Source: Sphingomonas chungangi
GTDB lineage: Bacteria > Pseudomonadota > Alphaproteobacteria > Sphingomonadales > Sphingomonadaceae
Length of the DNA: 64,000 nucleotides
Direction of reading: 5' to 3'
NCBI RefSeq assembly: GCF_013778325.1
Contig: NZ_JACEIB010000027.1
Coordinates: 620,001 to 684,000, forward strand
This document shows positions 1 to 8,921 of this stretch, piece after piece; positions within the stretch are counted from its first letter, which is position 1, and the number at the start of each line of letters is the position of its first letter. The notes beneath the pieces are model-generated. The model was given only the letters and a program-made list of their open reading frames with translations, was not told the DNA's origin and ran no database searches. Made by a program: the position numbers and the translations under genes.

Positions 1-1065
1 GCGACCGAGGATGGCGGACGCCAGCGCGATGGTGTCCGCAATGTTTTCCGCGTCGCGCAATCGGTCGCCGAGTTCGAGTAGGGCGGAGACGCGCTGCGCG
101 TCCTGCCGCCGCTCGGTCACGTCGTGTACCGTGCCGAACATTTTGACGACGCGACCGTTCTCGCGCACGAAGCTCGCACGCCGCGCGATCCAGCGGATCT
201 GTCCGTCGCTGGCACGCCTTATCCGGTATTCGACGTCGGGCGCGGCCGATCCGTCGGAGCGGTTGCGGCGAACCGAATGTCCAGGCGTCTCGTCGGCGAC
301 CATGTTCGCCTCGATCTCCTCGAAGCTGTAGGTTGGCGACACCGGCAGGCCGAATATCCGGCAGAACTGGGGCGACACGACAGCGATATCCGTCGCCACG
401 TCCAGCTCGAATGTTCCAATCCGCCCCGCCTCCTGGGCAGCCGTCGACCGCTCGTCCCGTTCTTCGGCGAGGTTTCTGGCCTCCTCGCTCTCGAGGGCGC
501 GGGCGCTCGCTTCGTCGCCGAGACGGAGATAGGTGACGATCGAGGCGTCGCGCTCCTCCACCGCCTGCCGCATCTCGATCAGATGCGTGACCTGCCGGGC
601 AAGCGAGACGAGGCCGCGAAGCTGGGCATCCGTCAGACCTTCGGGCCGCGGAACGGTATCGATCACGCACAGCGTCCCGAGCGCATGCCCGTCCCGCGTG
701 ACGAGTTGCGCCCCCGCATAGAAACGGATGCGGGGATCGTTGGTCACCAGCGGATTGGCGGCCGTGCGCGGGTCCAGCGCGAGATCGGGGATGACCAGCG
801 GTTCAGCCTGCCTGATCGCGATCGCACAGACCGCCTGATCGACCGGCGTTTCGGATACGTTGAGTCCGAGACAGGCCTTGAACCACTGCCGCTCGGAATC
901 GACGAGGCTGACGAGGGCGATCGGCACGGCGCAGAAAGCCGAGGCGGCTTCGACGATGTCGTCGAACGCCTTTTCGGGAGGCGTATCGAGAATGCCGTAG
1001 CTCTGCAGAGCCAGGAGACGTGGATCGGCCACATCCGACTTATGAACGCGTGTAGAATCAACCAT
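1..1065 (-). CDS. GAF-PAS sensor protein, truncated by window edge
   Basis: Read from the minus strand, starting at the ATG at 1065 and running open for 355 codons to the window edge, so the C-terminus is missing. The N-terminus opens with a short segment (ADPRLLALQSYGILDTPPE) typical of GAF sensors. A GAF domain covers about residues 15-165 and contains the characteristic CVIDTVPRP stretch. It is followed by a coiled linker rich in Glu/Arg (about 170-215) and a PAS/PAC fold (about 215-325) ending MFGTVHDVTERRQ. Such proteins usually end in a histidine kinase or GGDEF output domain, which lies outside the window. The role is signal sensing in the cytoplasm; the ligand cannot be told. A long plus-strand open frame opposite it is a shadow. 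Confidence 0.8.
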   Translation of the reverse strand, partial: MVDSTRVHKSDVADPRLLALQSYGILDTPPEKAFDDIVEAASAFCAVPIALVSLVDSERQWFKACLGLNVSETPVDQAVCAIAIRQAEPLVIPDLALDPRTAANPLVTNDPRIRFYAGAQLVTRDGHALGTLCVIDTVPRPEGLTDAQLRGLVSLARQVTHLIEMRQAVEERDASIVTYLRLGDEASARALESEEARNLAEERDERSTAAQEAGRIGTFELDVATDIAVVSPQFCRIFGLPVSPTYSFEEIEANMVADETPGHSVRRNRSDGSAAPDVEYRIRRASDGQIRWIARRASFVRENGRVVKMFGTVHDVTERRQDAQRVSALLELGDRLRDAENIADTIALASAILGR

Positions 1066-1193
1066 GTCGAGATTGGCTACCGATTTCCCCCGGCTGGAAT
1101 TGGACTAACTTCCGACACTTGGCAACGGATCCGAGCGGAATAGAAAAACGCGATCCCTGTGGCAGACGTATCGAAGGACGGTGCTTCACGCCC

Positions 1194-2420
1194 ATGTCGA
1201 AGCGGAGCCGGATCGATCGGTTCGCCGACACAGGCTTTTATGAAGCACCCAATCGCAAGGAACTCTTCCTTCCCCAGAGCCGTCTCGCTCTGATGACTGG
1301 AATCAACCTGATCCTCAAAGGCCTGGTTCTCGCGGCAGCCATGGCGTGGAAGACCGGCTGGAGCCTCGTGCTGGGCTTCACTGTGTCGGCCGTCCTGCAA
1401 TCGATCGTCGCGCCGCAGGCGCTGCGCGAAAAGCTGGGGTCGAACCATCTTAGGCCGGTCGCCATCGCCACCCTTGCCGGTGCGGCCAGTTCGAGCTGTT
1501 CCTATGCATCCGCCGCCATCATGCGGACTCTCTTCAAGAAGGGCGCCGCGCTCGGGCCAAGCCTGGCCTTCCTCGTGGCGTCCACCAATCTCGTGCTGGA
1601 GCTGGGCGTGATCCTGTGGCTGCTGCTCGGCTGGCGGTTCATGCTCGCGGAGTGGCTGGGCGGTCTGGTGCTGATCGCGATCATGGTGCCGCTGTCACGC
1701 GCTTTCGTCTCTCAGCGCCTCATAGAAGCCGCGCGCGATCACGAAGAGGCCGGACGCGGGCACGACCATGGCGCGATGACCCTGTCGGGCGAGACATGGC
1801 GAGACCGCCTGCGCGATCCCAAGGCGCTGAACGTCATCGCGGCCGCGTTCGCCATGGACTGGCGAATGCTCTGGAAGGACCTTGTCGCCGGTTTCCTGAT
1901 CGCTGGAATGCTGTCGGCCGTCGTGCCGGGCGACCTCTGGCGGACCCTGTTCCTGTCGGGCCTGCCGGAGGGATGGCGCGTGTTCGCGGAGGCGCTGATC
2001 GGGCCACTGGTCGCCATCCTCACTTTCGTCTGCTCGATCGGCAACGTGCCGCTTGCGGCGACCTTGTGGGGTGGCGGCGTCGGCTTCGTCGGCGTGCTCG
2101 CCTTCCTCTATGCCGATCTCATCGTGCTGCCGCTGATCGACGCCTATCGGCGCTATTTCGGCCTGAAGATGGCGTTGGCAATTGCTGCGACGCTGTATGT
2201 CTCGATGGTTGTCGCAGCGCTGGTCATGGGCGGGGTGTTCGACCTCACCGGGCTGACGCCGAAGCCTGTAGCAGGCGTCCAAGCCACGTTGGCGACGTTC
2301 GCATTCGACTACAGTTTCTATCTCAACGTCATCGCCGCCCTTCTGGCAGGATGGCTGTTCTGGAAAGCACGCCCGGCACCGATGCACGATCATTCCCACC
2401 ACGGTCACACAGCGGCATGA
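1194..2420 (+). CDS. COG0701-type permease (DUF318/ArsP-like family)
   Basis: Integral membrane protein of about 408 residues with roughly eight to ten hydrophobic segments. The motif SSSCSYASAAIMR, then a Gly-rich turn and LAFLVASTNLV, is the signature repeat of the COG0701 permeases; it recurs in the second half as VCSIGNVPLAATLWGGG. The C-terminus is His-rich (HDHSHHGH) and a second HDHG cluster sits in the cytoplasmic loop near residue 190, which suggests metal or metalloid binding. An in-frame TTG extends the frame to 1119, but the ATG at 1194 gives the family-like N-terminus and is preferred. The substrate is unknown; family members move organoarsenicals or other small solutes. It precedes a cation antiporter on the same strand. 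Confidence 0.75.
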   Translation: MSKRSRIDRFADTGFYEAPNRKELFLPQSRLALMTGINLILKGLVLAAAMAWKTGWSLVLGFTVSAVLQSIVAPQALREKLGSNHLRPVAIATLAGAASSSCSYASAAIMRTLFKKGAALGPSLAFLVASTNLVLELGVILWLLLGWRFMLAEWLGGLVLIAIMVPLSRAFVSQRLIEAARDHEEAGRGHDHGAMTLSGETWRDRLRDPKALNVIAAAFAMDWRMLWKDLVAGFLIAGMLSAVVPGDLWRTLFLSGLPEGWRVFAEALIGPLVAILTFVCSIGNVPLAATLWGGGVGFVGVLAFLYADLIVLPLIDAYRRYFGLKMALAIAATLYVSMVVAALVMGGVFDLTGLTPKPVAGVQATLATFAFDYSFYLNVIAALLAGWLFWKARPAPMHDHSHHGHTAA

Positions 2421-2460
2421 TGCGCGTTCGCTCTCCCCTGTCAGTCCGCGACGACGCCTG

Positions 2461-3654
2461 ATGAACCACGTAAACGTCGTCACGCTGGGGCTGCTCTTGT
2501 TCGTGGCCTGCGTCGTCGCGATCGTCACGCGACGGATCGGACTGCCGTACACGATCGGACTGGTCGTCGCGGGCATCGGCCTCAGCGTCGCCGGCTATCG
2601 CAGCAATATCGAGCTGACGCCGGAGCTGATCTTCACCTTCCTGCTCCCGCCGCTCGTGTTCGAAGCGGCCCTTCACCTCAAGTGGCGGCGGTTTCGCGAG
2701 GAAGCGTCGCTCGTCCTCAGCCTCGCCTTCGGGGGGACGTTGCTCTCCGCAGCGGTCGTGGCAGCGGGCATGCACTGGCTGGTCGGATGGGGGTGGCTCG
2801 CCTCGCTGCTGTTCGGCTCGCTCATCGCCGCGACCGATCCCGTGTCGGTCGTCGCGATGATGAAGGAGCAGGACGCCGAGCCCCGACTGCGCTTCGTCAT
2901 GGAGGCCGAGAGCCTGCTGAATGACGGCGCGGCGGCGGTGCTGTTCGGATTGTGCGTAGCCGCCGCGGCGGGAGCCTCGACGAGCGCCGGCACGATCGCG
3001 CTCAGCTTCGCCGTGACCGTCGTGGGCGGCATCCTGTGCGGCGTGGTCGTGGCGGGCGGCTTGCTTCTCGTGGCGGGGCGGGCGGACGATCATCTCGTCG
3101 AGCTGACGCTGACGGTGCTGGCCGCCTATGGCTCCTTCCTGATCGCCGAGGCGATCGGTGTCTCACCCGTGCTCGCCACGCTCGCGGCGGGCATGCTGGT
3201 CGGCAATATCGGCCCCGCGCGGACACTGACCGAGCGTGGTGGCGAGGCGCTGATCCGCTTCTGGGACTTCGCAGCATTCCTTGCCAACTCGGTGATCTTC
3301 CTGCTGATCGGAAGCCGCGAGGCCGAACAGTCCCTGTTCGCCATCCTGTGGCCGGCGGCGATCGCGACGCTCCTCGTCCTGGCCGGACGTGCAGCCGCGA
3401 TCTTCCCCATTGCCGGCCTGTTCGCGCGCAGCCGTGCCGCGATCGACGGGCTGACCGGCGCGATCCTCTTCTGGGGTGGCTTGCGCGGCGCGCTCGCTCT
3501 CGCACTAGCCCTGGCCATACCGACCACGCTGCCGGAGCATGACGTCCTGATCGGCGTTGCCTTCGCGGTCGTGGCGTTCTCGATCTTCATCCAGGGCGCC
3601 ACGATGCCGTTTCTGCTGCGCAAGGCGAAAGCACGTTCCGGAGATCCGCAATGA
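2461..3654 (+). CDS. Cation:proton antiporter, CPA1 family
   Basis: A 397-residue membrane protein with about ten to twelve hydrophobic helices. The central stretch LIAATDPVSVVAMM, followed by ESLLNDGAAAVLFG, is the ion-binding signature of CPA1 Na+(K+)/H+ antiporters; the Asp of TDPV and the Asp of LLND are the expected charged residues. A GGLRGALALALAL segment late in the protein is also typical. The likely job is exchange of Na+ or K+ for protons across the inner membrane in pH and salt homeostasis. It lies 40 bases after the permease and overlaps the next gene by four bases (ATGA at 3651-3654), so the two are probably translationally coupled. Confidence 0.9.
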   Translation: MNHVNVVTLGLLLFVACVVAIVTRRIGLPYTIGLVVAGIGLSVAGYRSNIELTPELIFTFLLPPLVFEAALHLKWRRFREEASLVLSLAFGGTLLSAAVVAAGMHWLVGWGWLASLLFGSLIAATDPVSVVAMMKEQDAEPRLRFVMEAESLLNDGAAAVLFGLCVAAAAGASTSAGTIALSFAVTVVGGILCGVVVAGGLLLVAGRADDHLVELTLTVLAAYGSFLIAEAIGVSPVLATLAAGMLVGNIGPARTLTERGGEALIRFWDFAAFLANSVIFLLIGSREAEQSLFAILWPAAIATLLVLAGRAAAIFPIAGLFARSRAAIDGLTGAILFWGGLRGALALALALAIPTTLPEHDVLIGVAFAVVAFSIFIQGATMPFLLRKAKARSGDPQ

Positions 3655-4898
3655 CCCGATGGCAATGGGCGCTTCGCCTTCTCACCCGCCGCATGTGGTT
3701 CCGTTCGGCCCTGTTCTGCGTGTTCGCCGTGGTGCTCGCGCTCGCAGGCGCGCTCATCGGCCACGCCATCTCCTACGATTTCGCGAGCAAGATCGGCGCC
3801 AAGTCGGTCGACAACATCCTGAACGTGCTCGCATCGAGCATGCTGGCGGTGACCACTTTCTCGCTCACCGCAATGGTGTCGGCATATTCCGGGGCGACGA
3901 GCAACATCACGCCCCGCGCCGTCCAGCTTCTGATCGAGGACAGCACGGCACAGAACGCGCTCGCGACATTCCTCGGCAGTTTCCTGTTCGCGATCGTCGG
4001 GATCATCGCTCTGTCCACCGGGCTCTACGGCGAGACGGGTCGAGTCATCCTCTACGCCGGCACGATCCTCGTCATCGTGGTGATCGTGGTGACGTTCGTG
4101 CGGTGGATCGAGCATATCGCCCGCTTCGGGCGAGTGTCGGACACGATCGAACGGGTCGAGCGCGCGGCGATGGGCGCGGTCCATGGCATGGCGCAGCGCC
4201 CCCGCTTCGGGCCGCGTGAGCGGATTGCCATCCCCGATAGCGCCACGAAGATCCACCATACCGGGATCGGCCGCGTCACCTATGTCGATCTCGCGCAGCT
4301 TGCCGACGTCGCCGAGGATGCTGGCGCCGAGATCAACCCCGTCGCGCTTCCCGGAACGCTCGTCGATCCGGCGCGCCTGCTCGCCTGGACGACCGCGACA
4401 CTCGACGACAAGCAGGTACAGAGCATCCGCGACGCCTTCACGATCGAGCACAACCGCACCTTCGATCACGATCCGCGCTTCGGCCTCGTCGTGCTCTCGG
4501 AGATCGCCTCGCGCGCGCTGTCCCCCGCCGTCAACGATCCGGGGACCGCGATCGCAGTCATCGAGGCCGGCACGCGCGTGATGGCCAGGATCTTGCGCCA
4601 CAAGCCCGATCCGGATCGCTCGCCGCCTGCGGGCGTCAATGTCCCGCCCTTTGCCCTGCCGGACCTGCTGGAGGACCTGTACCGGCCGATTGCAAGAGAC
4701 GGCGCAGGCACAATCGAGGTGGGCGTGCGACTCCAGAAGGCGCTCGCCGCGCTTCAGCACATCGATGAGGGGGCTCGAGCGGATTGTGCAGCGGTCGCCA
4801 CCGACGCGCTCAGCCGCGCCCACCCAGCATTCGACAGCGCGGCCGACGCTGAGCGTCTTGCCAGGATCCACGCGAGATATTGGCCGGCTGGCGGGTGA
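3651..4898 (+). CDS. DUF2254 membrane protein
   Basis: A 415-residue protein matching the DUF2254 pattern: four hydrophobic segments in the first 150 residues (about 20-45, 60-80, 105-125, 130-150) with the motif TTFSLTAMVSAYSGATSNITPRAVQLL between the second and third, then a soluble C-terminal half with DHDPRFGLVVLSEIASRALSPAVNDPGTA. The function of the family is not established; members often sit beside ion transporters and stress genes. The start overlaps the antiporter stop (ATGA), which links the two in one transcript. I infer a role tied to ion balance from this coupling only. Confidence 0.8.
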   Translation: MTRWQWALRLLTRRMWFRSALFCVFAVVLALAGALIGHAISYDFASKIGAKSVDNILNVLASSMLAVTTFSLTAMVSAYSGATSNITPRAVQLLIEDSTAQNALATFLGSFLFAIVGIIALSTGLYGETGRVILYAGTILVIVVIVVTFVRWIEHIARFGRVSDTIERVERAAMGAVHGMAQRPRFGPRERIAIPDSATKIHHTGIGRVTYVDLAQLADVAEDAGAEINPVALPGTLVDPARLLAWTTATLDDKQVQSIRDAFTIEHNRTFDHDPRFGLVVLSEIASRALSPAVNDPGTAIAVIEAGTRVMARILRHKPDPDRSPPAGVNVPPFALPDLLEDLYRPIARDGAGTIEVGVRLQKALAALQHIDEGARADCAAVATDALSRAHPAFDSAADAERLARIHARYWPAGG

Positions 4899-4987
4899 CG
4901 CGCACCGAAGCATGACAAACAGGCAATGTCGGTTCGGCGCGCAACTCCGCGCTGGTGCCAAGCGCTTGGCCAGCGAAGGAGAATTCA

Positions 4988-5755
4988 GTGTTCGACAATA
5001 GCATAGCGATCGTCACAGGCGCGGAATCGGGCATCGGGGCCGCTTGCGCCAAGGCGCTGGGTGAAGCCGGCGCGCGCGTCGTCGCGACCTATTTCAAGGA
5101 TGCGGATGCCGCAGCGGCTGTGTGTCGGTCGATCGGAGACGAAGCGCGCGCGATACCGGTCCAGACGGATGTCGGCGATGAAGCCTCCGTCGCGCGTCTC
5201 TTCGAGGCTGCCGAGAAGTCGTTCGGCACTGCCTCTCTCCTCGTCAATTCCGCCGGGCTCAACATGAGCGGCGTCAACCTCGTCGACATGCAGTTCGCGC
5301 AGTTCGATCGGGTGATCCGATCCGACCTCTACGGCCCGTTCCTGACCTGCCGCGCGCTGGTGAGAGCCTTGGAAGCGAAGGGGATGAAGGGGCGGATCGT
5401 CAACATCTCCTCGATCCATGAGAAGGCGCCACGACCCGGCGGCGTCGATTACGACTCCGCCAAGGGCGGCCTGTCGCAGCTGACGGCGACGCTGGCGCTC
5501 GAACTCGCCCCCAAGGGCATCGCCGTGAACGGCGTCGCGCCCGGCATGATCCTGACGCCGATGAACCAGTCCGCGATCGACGATCCGCAGGAACTGAAGA
5601 CCAAGCAGGAGGCCATCCCGTGGGGGCGCGCAGGCAGACCGGACGAGGTTGCCGAGCTGGTCAAATTCCTGCTGTCGCCGGTGGCCGACTACATCACGGG
5701 AACCACGGTGACGATCGACGGTGCCCTCTCCCTCACCGTGGCCCAGGGCGCCTGA
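4988..5755 (+). CDS. SDR oxidoreductase (glucose 1-dehydrogenase-like)
   Basis: Classical short-chain dehydrogenase of 255 residues. The cofactor motif TGAESGIG is near residue 10, NSAG near 88, the catalytic Ser in NISSIHE near 140 and the catalytic YDSAK near 156. The C-terminus ends TGTTVTIDGAL as in classical SDRs. I chose the GTG at 4988 because an AAGGAG ribosome site lies just upstream; an in-frame GTG at 4955 would add 11 residues lacking family character. The substrate may be a sugar or polyol, since it is directly followed by a glycosidase-like gene, but this is inference. Confidence 0.85.
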   Translation: MFDNSIAIVTGAESGIGAACAKALGEAGARVVATYFKDADAAAAVCRSIGDEARAIPVQTDVGDEASVARLFEAAEKSFGTASLLVNSAGLNMSGVNLVDMQFAQFDRVIRSDLYGPFLTCRALVRALEAKGMKGRIVNISSIHEKAPRPGGVDYDSAKGGLSQLTATLALELAPKGIAVNGVAPGMILTPMNQSAIDDPQELKTKQEAIPWGRAGRPDEVAELVKFLLSPVADYITGTTVTIDGALSLTVAQGA

Positions 5756-5756
5756 C

Positions 5757-6647
5757 ATGCCGACCTACGCGGTGGAGCGGCTCGACACGGTGATCGTCTC
5801 GAAGGGATCGCCGATCGACGGCATGGACCTCATGAGCCCCTTCGTCTGGAAGGAGGGCGCGATCTATCGCGCGATGATCCGCGGTGTCCCCGATCCGCTC
5901 GGCCCCACCGATCCGACGGGCCTCGTCGCCGGAGGAACCAGTACGGACGGGTTGAACTTCACGCTCGACCAAAGGCTTGCGATCATGCCGACTCCCGGGT
6001 CGGACGATGCCGGCGGATGCGAGGACCCGACCGTCCTCAAGACGGGCGACGGCTATCTTGTCTATTACACCGGCGTCGATGCGGAGCGGAAGCAGGGTTG
6101 CATGATCCTCGCTTCCGGCACGGATCTGGGTTCGCTCCAGAAGAAGGATGTGGTCCTCAAAGCGCCGCCCAATGAAGGAAACTTCAAGGAAGCGACGCTC
6201 GCTCAGACCTCGGCGGGCGATTGGCGGCTCTTCTACGAATATGCGGCCGAAGATGCCTCTCGCATCGGCTGGGCGTCGAGCCCAAACCCCGAAGGCCCAT
6301 GGACCGTATTGCCAGACCCCTTCGGCATCCGCGACGACAGCTGGGATAACTGGCACCTCTCGACCGGACCGATGACCCAAATCGACGGCCGCGACCCGGT
6401 GATGTTTTACAATGGCGCCACGCACGACGCCCGATGGCGCATCGGGTGGATCAGTTTCGATCCGGCATTCACGCGTGTCACGGGACGCGGCCTCGAGCCG
6501 CTTCTCCTGCCCCCGCCCGCCAGGGATCGGTCCGCGACAGACATCGCTTTCGCCGCCTCGACGATCATCGAAGGCGAGATGATCGCACTCTATTACTCAC
6601 TGGAGGACCGCATCCTGAGGCGGGCCATGATCCGGCATTATCGCTGA
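5757..6647 (+). CDS. Five-bladed propeller glycosidase-like protein (GH43/GH130 clan type)
   Basis: About 296 residues with repeated beta-propeller-like blades: GGCEDPTVLKTGDGYLVYYTG, EATLAQTSAGDWRLFYEY and GPMTQIDGRDPVMFYNG. The EDPTV motif near residue 85 is the hallmark of GH130-like mannoside phosphorylases and related GH43/GH32-type folds. No signal peptide is visible, so it should act in the cytoplasm. The ATG lies one base after the stop of the SDR gene, indicating coupled translation. It probably hydrolyses or phosphorolyses a glycoside; neither substrate nor mechanism can be read from the sequence. Confidence 0.65.
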   Translation: MPTYAVERLDTVIVSKGSPIDGMDLMSPFVWKEGAIYRAMIRGVPDPLGPTDPTGLVAGGTSTDGLNFTLDQRLAIMPTPGSDDAGGCEDPTVLKTGDGYLVYYTGVDAERKQGCMILASGTDLGSLQKKDVVLKAPPNEGNFKEATLAQTSAGDWRLFYEYAAEDASRIGWASSPNPEGPWTVLPDPFGIRDDSWDNWHLSTGPMTQIDGRDPVMFYNGATHDARWRIGWISFDPAFTRVTGRGLEPLLLPPPARDRSATDIAFAASTIIEGEMIALYYSLEDRILRRAMIRHYR

Positions 6648-6716
6648 CGAGCATCATGAACGGGAGAGCAATCGGCCGGTGATGCGTTGGCACGTCATGC
6701 TGCCAGCGACACTCCC

Positions 6717-7622
6717 ATGGTGAACCTCGTCAACATCCTGTTCCATCGCCTGTGGGAGATGGCGACCGAGTTCATCAAACTGCTCCCCCAGATGGCGATC
6801 GCGCTGCTGGTGCTGGTCGCGACCTGGGCGATTGTCAGATTCTCACGCCGTCTCGCCGAGCGCATGTTGAGCCAGACCGACACGCGCGGCACGCTCGTCA
6901 ATCTCGGCGAAACGCTGATCGGCGTCGCGATCTGGATCGTCGGCATCCTGATCGCGATGTCGATCGTGGTGCCGAGCGTCACGCCCGCCAACATCCTTGC
7001 CGTCCTCGGCCTCGGGTCGGTCGCGGTCGGCTTCGCATTCAAGGATATCTTCGAGAATTTCCTCGCCGGCATTCTCATCATGCTGCGCAAGCCGATGCGG
7101 ATCGGCGACATGATCGAGTGTCAGGATGTGGCCGGACGGGTCGAGAATATCAGCCTGCGCGATACCCATCTGCGCCACCTGTCGAACGAGCTCGTGGTGG
7201 TACCCAATTCCTTCCTGTTCAAGAACCCGGTCAAAATCCTGACCGACGAAACCCAGCGTCGCTACTCCGTGACCGTGGGCGTCGGCTATGATGTCGACCT
7301 CGACGCGGCGGCGGCGGTGATCGAGAAGGCGGTGCAAAGTGTCGAGGGTGTCGACGCGGACAAGCGGATCGACGTTTTCGCCACCGAATTCGGCGACAGC
7401 TCGATGAACTTCACGGTCCGTTGGTGGGCAGGATCAAGGCCGATCGACATGCACCGGACGCGGGACGGCGTCGTCCGTAAGGTTAAGCGCGCGCTCGACG
7501 AGGCCGGGATGGAGATACCTTTCCCCTATCGCACGCTCACCTTCAAAGAGGCTTTGCCTCTCAAACGGGCAAGCGAGACGCAGCAAGAAGCGCCCCCGCT
7601 CGACGGAAAACACGACGAATAG
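6717..7622 (+). CDS. MscS-family mechanosensitive channel
   Basis: A 301-residue small-conductance mechanosensitive channel. Three hydrophobic segments lie at about 15-40, 60-85 and 90-120. The third carries the pore-lining pattern GLGSVAVGFAFKDIFENFLAGILIMLRKP, the MscS signature, followed by the beta domain (RIGDMIECQDVAGRVENISLRDTHLR) and a mixed alpha/beta C-terminal domain. The channel releases solutes on hypo-osmotic shock from the inner membrane. The ATG at 6717 is preferred to a TTG at 6687. The gene follows the SDR/glycosidase pair after 69 bases and closes this ion/osmotic-type group. Confidence 0.9.
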   Translation: MVNLVNILFHRLWEMATEFIKLLPQMAIALLVLVATWAIVRFSRRLAERMLSQTDTRGTLVNLGETLIGVAIWIVGILIAMSIVVPSVTPANILAVLGLGSVAVGFAFKDIFENFLAGILIMLRKPMRIGDMIECQDVAGRVENISLRDTHLRHLSNELVVVPNSFLFKNPVKILTDETQRRYSVTVGVGYDVDLDAAAAVIEKAVQSVEGVDADKRIDVFATEFGDSSMNFTVRWWAGSRPIDMHRTRDGVVRKVKRALDEAGMEIPFPYRTLTFKEALPLKRASETQQEAPPLDGKHDE

Positions 7623-7648
7623 AAGCGACTGCAACCGCCGGCATCCGG

Positions 7649-8290
7649 TCACCAGCGCAACAGGCGAGGCCCACATAGAGCGCCGACACAGGCCGCGAGC
7701 ATCATACCGAGCGTGTACCAAGTGAGCACGAACATAGCCGACACCTCGGGACAGTGCAGGCAGTAGAGCGTCGCTGCCCAGGCGGCCGCCGTAAATCCCG
7801 CCGCAGCACCAGCGGCACGCAGGCGTGTCGGCGCCAGTCGCCTAAACGACCAGAGCAGGCCAACGAAGATCGGCGCCGCGAGCACTAGTACCAACCAGGG
7901 GCATATCTTCCACGACTTGCCGAGCCACATCGCCAGCCAGTCCGCAGTCGGCACGTGCGCCATCTCGACCGCGCCGACCGCTCCGAGCAGAAGGAAGGGG
8001 ATCACCAGCGGCCAGAAGCGCCTGAGCCGCGGAGCCTCGGGGCGGGCCAGTTGCGCGGTCACAGCGAGTGAGCCGATCCCGAGCGAGATCGTGTAGATCC
8101 ACTTCATCCAGAAAGCGAAGCCGTGCATCGCGATGGCCAGATCGGGCCTGACGCCCAATCCCAGCGTGACGGCCATCAGGGTGACGATCGCGCCCGCGAC
8201 GATGCCACCCCCGAGGCGGTACAGCCGGGCGCGACGCGGCACGCGCGGCACGTCGCCCGCCAGCTGGTCGATGAGCGTATCGGTGTTCAT
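7649..8290 (-). CDS. nrsF: NrsF-like anti-sigma factor (DUF1109)
   Basis: A 213-residue inner-membrane protein with about six hydrophobic helices and a short cytoplasmic N-terminus, matching DUF1109/NrsF. Cys130 (in WKICPW) and Cys180 (in LHCPE) sit almost exactly where Caulobacter NrsF carries the two cysteines needed for metal/oxidant sensing; there is a further Cys177. The C-terminus GALCGPRLLRW is family-typical. It should hold the partner sigma factor at the membrane until oxidative or metal stress releases it. Its start overlaps the sigma gene stop by four bases, as in other sigF-nrsF pairs. Confidence 0.88.
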   Translation of the reverse strand: MNTDTLIDQLAGDVPRVPRRARLYRLGGGIVAGAIVTLMAVTLGLGVRPDLAIAMHGFAFWMKWIYTISLGIGSLAVTAQLARPEAPRLRRFWPLVIPFLLLGAVGAVEMAHVPTADWLAMWLGKSWKICPWLVLVLAAPIFVGLLWSFRRLAPTRLRAAGAAAGFTAAAWAATLYCLHCPEVSAMFVLTWYTLGMMLAACVGALCGPRLLRW

Positions 8291-8823
8291 CGCCCTTCGC
8301 CCCTGATCCGGGCCGCCAGGGCCTTCAGCCCGCGATGGACGGAGATTTTCACGTCTGATTCGCTGATCCCGGCCGCATCGGCCGCCTCCGCCGTGCTGAG
8401 CCCGTCCAAGCGGGTTTTCCGGATCGCACCCGCCTGCTTTGCCGGCAGTCCATCGAGCAGCCGGTCCACGTCGACCCGTGCGTTGCTCGCTTCCTCGAAG
8501 CCTTCCGTCCCGAAAATTTCGTCAAGACCCTCGATGTTGCAGTGGCGGCGCTCGCGCCGAAAACTGTCGATCATCTTGTAGCGCGCGACCGAGAACAGCC
8601 AGGCCGTGAAGGGGCGGTCGCGGTCGTAGCTGGCGCGACGCGTATGCACGGCGATGAGCGTTTCCTGCACGAGGTCCTCGATTTCCCCACTGTCGCTCAG
8701 ACGACGGCGGTAGAAGGCGCGCAATATAGGAACCAGCGCTTTCAGAAGCGCAGCATGGGCCACGGCGTCCCCATCGAGGCCGCCCGTCATCCACGCCCTG
8801 AGCTGATCCTCGCTAACCCGCAT
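8287..8823 (-). CDS. sigF: ECF RNA polymerase sigma factor, SigF type
   Basis: A 178-residue group IV sigma factor. Region 2 spans about residues 25-95 (EDLVQETLIAVHTRRASYDRDRPFTAWLFSVARYKMIDSFRRERR) and region 4 about 120-172 (LPAKQAGAIRKTRLDGLSTAEAADAAGISESDVKISVHRGLKAL), with the usual linker between. There is no anti-sigma domain in the chain. Pairing with the DUF1109 gene identifies it as the SigF type that responds to metals, oxidants or reactive chlorine. A promoter-like GTAACC element lies upstream on its own strand, which suggests autoregulation, and a matching one faces the divergent operon. Confidence 0.9.
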   Translation of the reverse strand: MRVSEDQLRAWMTGGLDGDAVAHAALLKALVPILRAFYRRRLSDSGEIEDLVQETLIAVHTRRASYDRDRPFTAWLFSVARYKMIDSFRRERRHCNIEGLDEIFGTEGFEEASNARVDVDRLLDGLPAKQAGAIRKTRLDGLSTAEAADAAGISESDVKISVHRGLKALAARIRGEGR

Positions 8824-8838
8824 GCACGCTCCGGTTCC

Positions 8839-8867
8839 TATACGTGCCTGAGGGAAGCCGTGGTTAC
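8839..8867 (-). promoter_or_regulatory. Candidate SigF-type promoter of sigF-nrsF
   Basis: On the minus strand GTAACC (8867-8862) is followed after 17 bases by CGTATA (8844-8839). The element resembles the GTAACC-type -35 boxes reported for SigF-like ECF factors. It would start transcription about eight bases before the sigF ATG, giving a very short leader. The same two hexamers occur in the divergent promoter, which supports one regulator for both. Confidence 0.6.
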
Positions 8868-8887
8868 ACAGAGGATATTCTACGGGT

Positions 8888-8915
8888 GTAACCGAAGCAG
8901 TCGACGTCTCGTATA
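8888..8915 (+). promoter_or_regulatory. Candidate SigF-type promoter of the DUF1223-mrpX-yedZY operon
   Basis: GTAACC (8888-8893), a 16-base spacer and CGTATA (8910-8915). The ATG of the DUF1223 gene begins at 8922, only six bases after the -10 box, so the transcript may be leaderless; no Shine-Dalgarno is visible. The match in both hexamers to the divergent minus-strand element is the main support. Confidence 0.6.
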
Positions 8916-8921
8916 GTCGTT

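Noticed and set aside
124-1143. 339-residue plus-strand frame
   Set aside because: It lies opposite the GAF-PAS sensor frame, which has full domain logic; the plus translation is Arg/Pro-rich without any domain.
3126-4961. 611-residue minus-strand frame
   Set aside because: Shadow of the antiporter and DUF2254 genes; low-complexity charged sequence and no family features.
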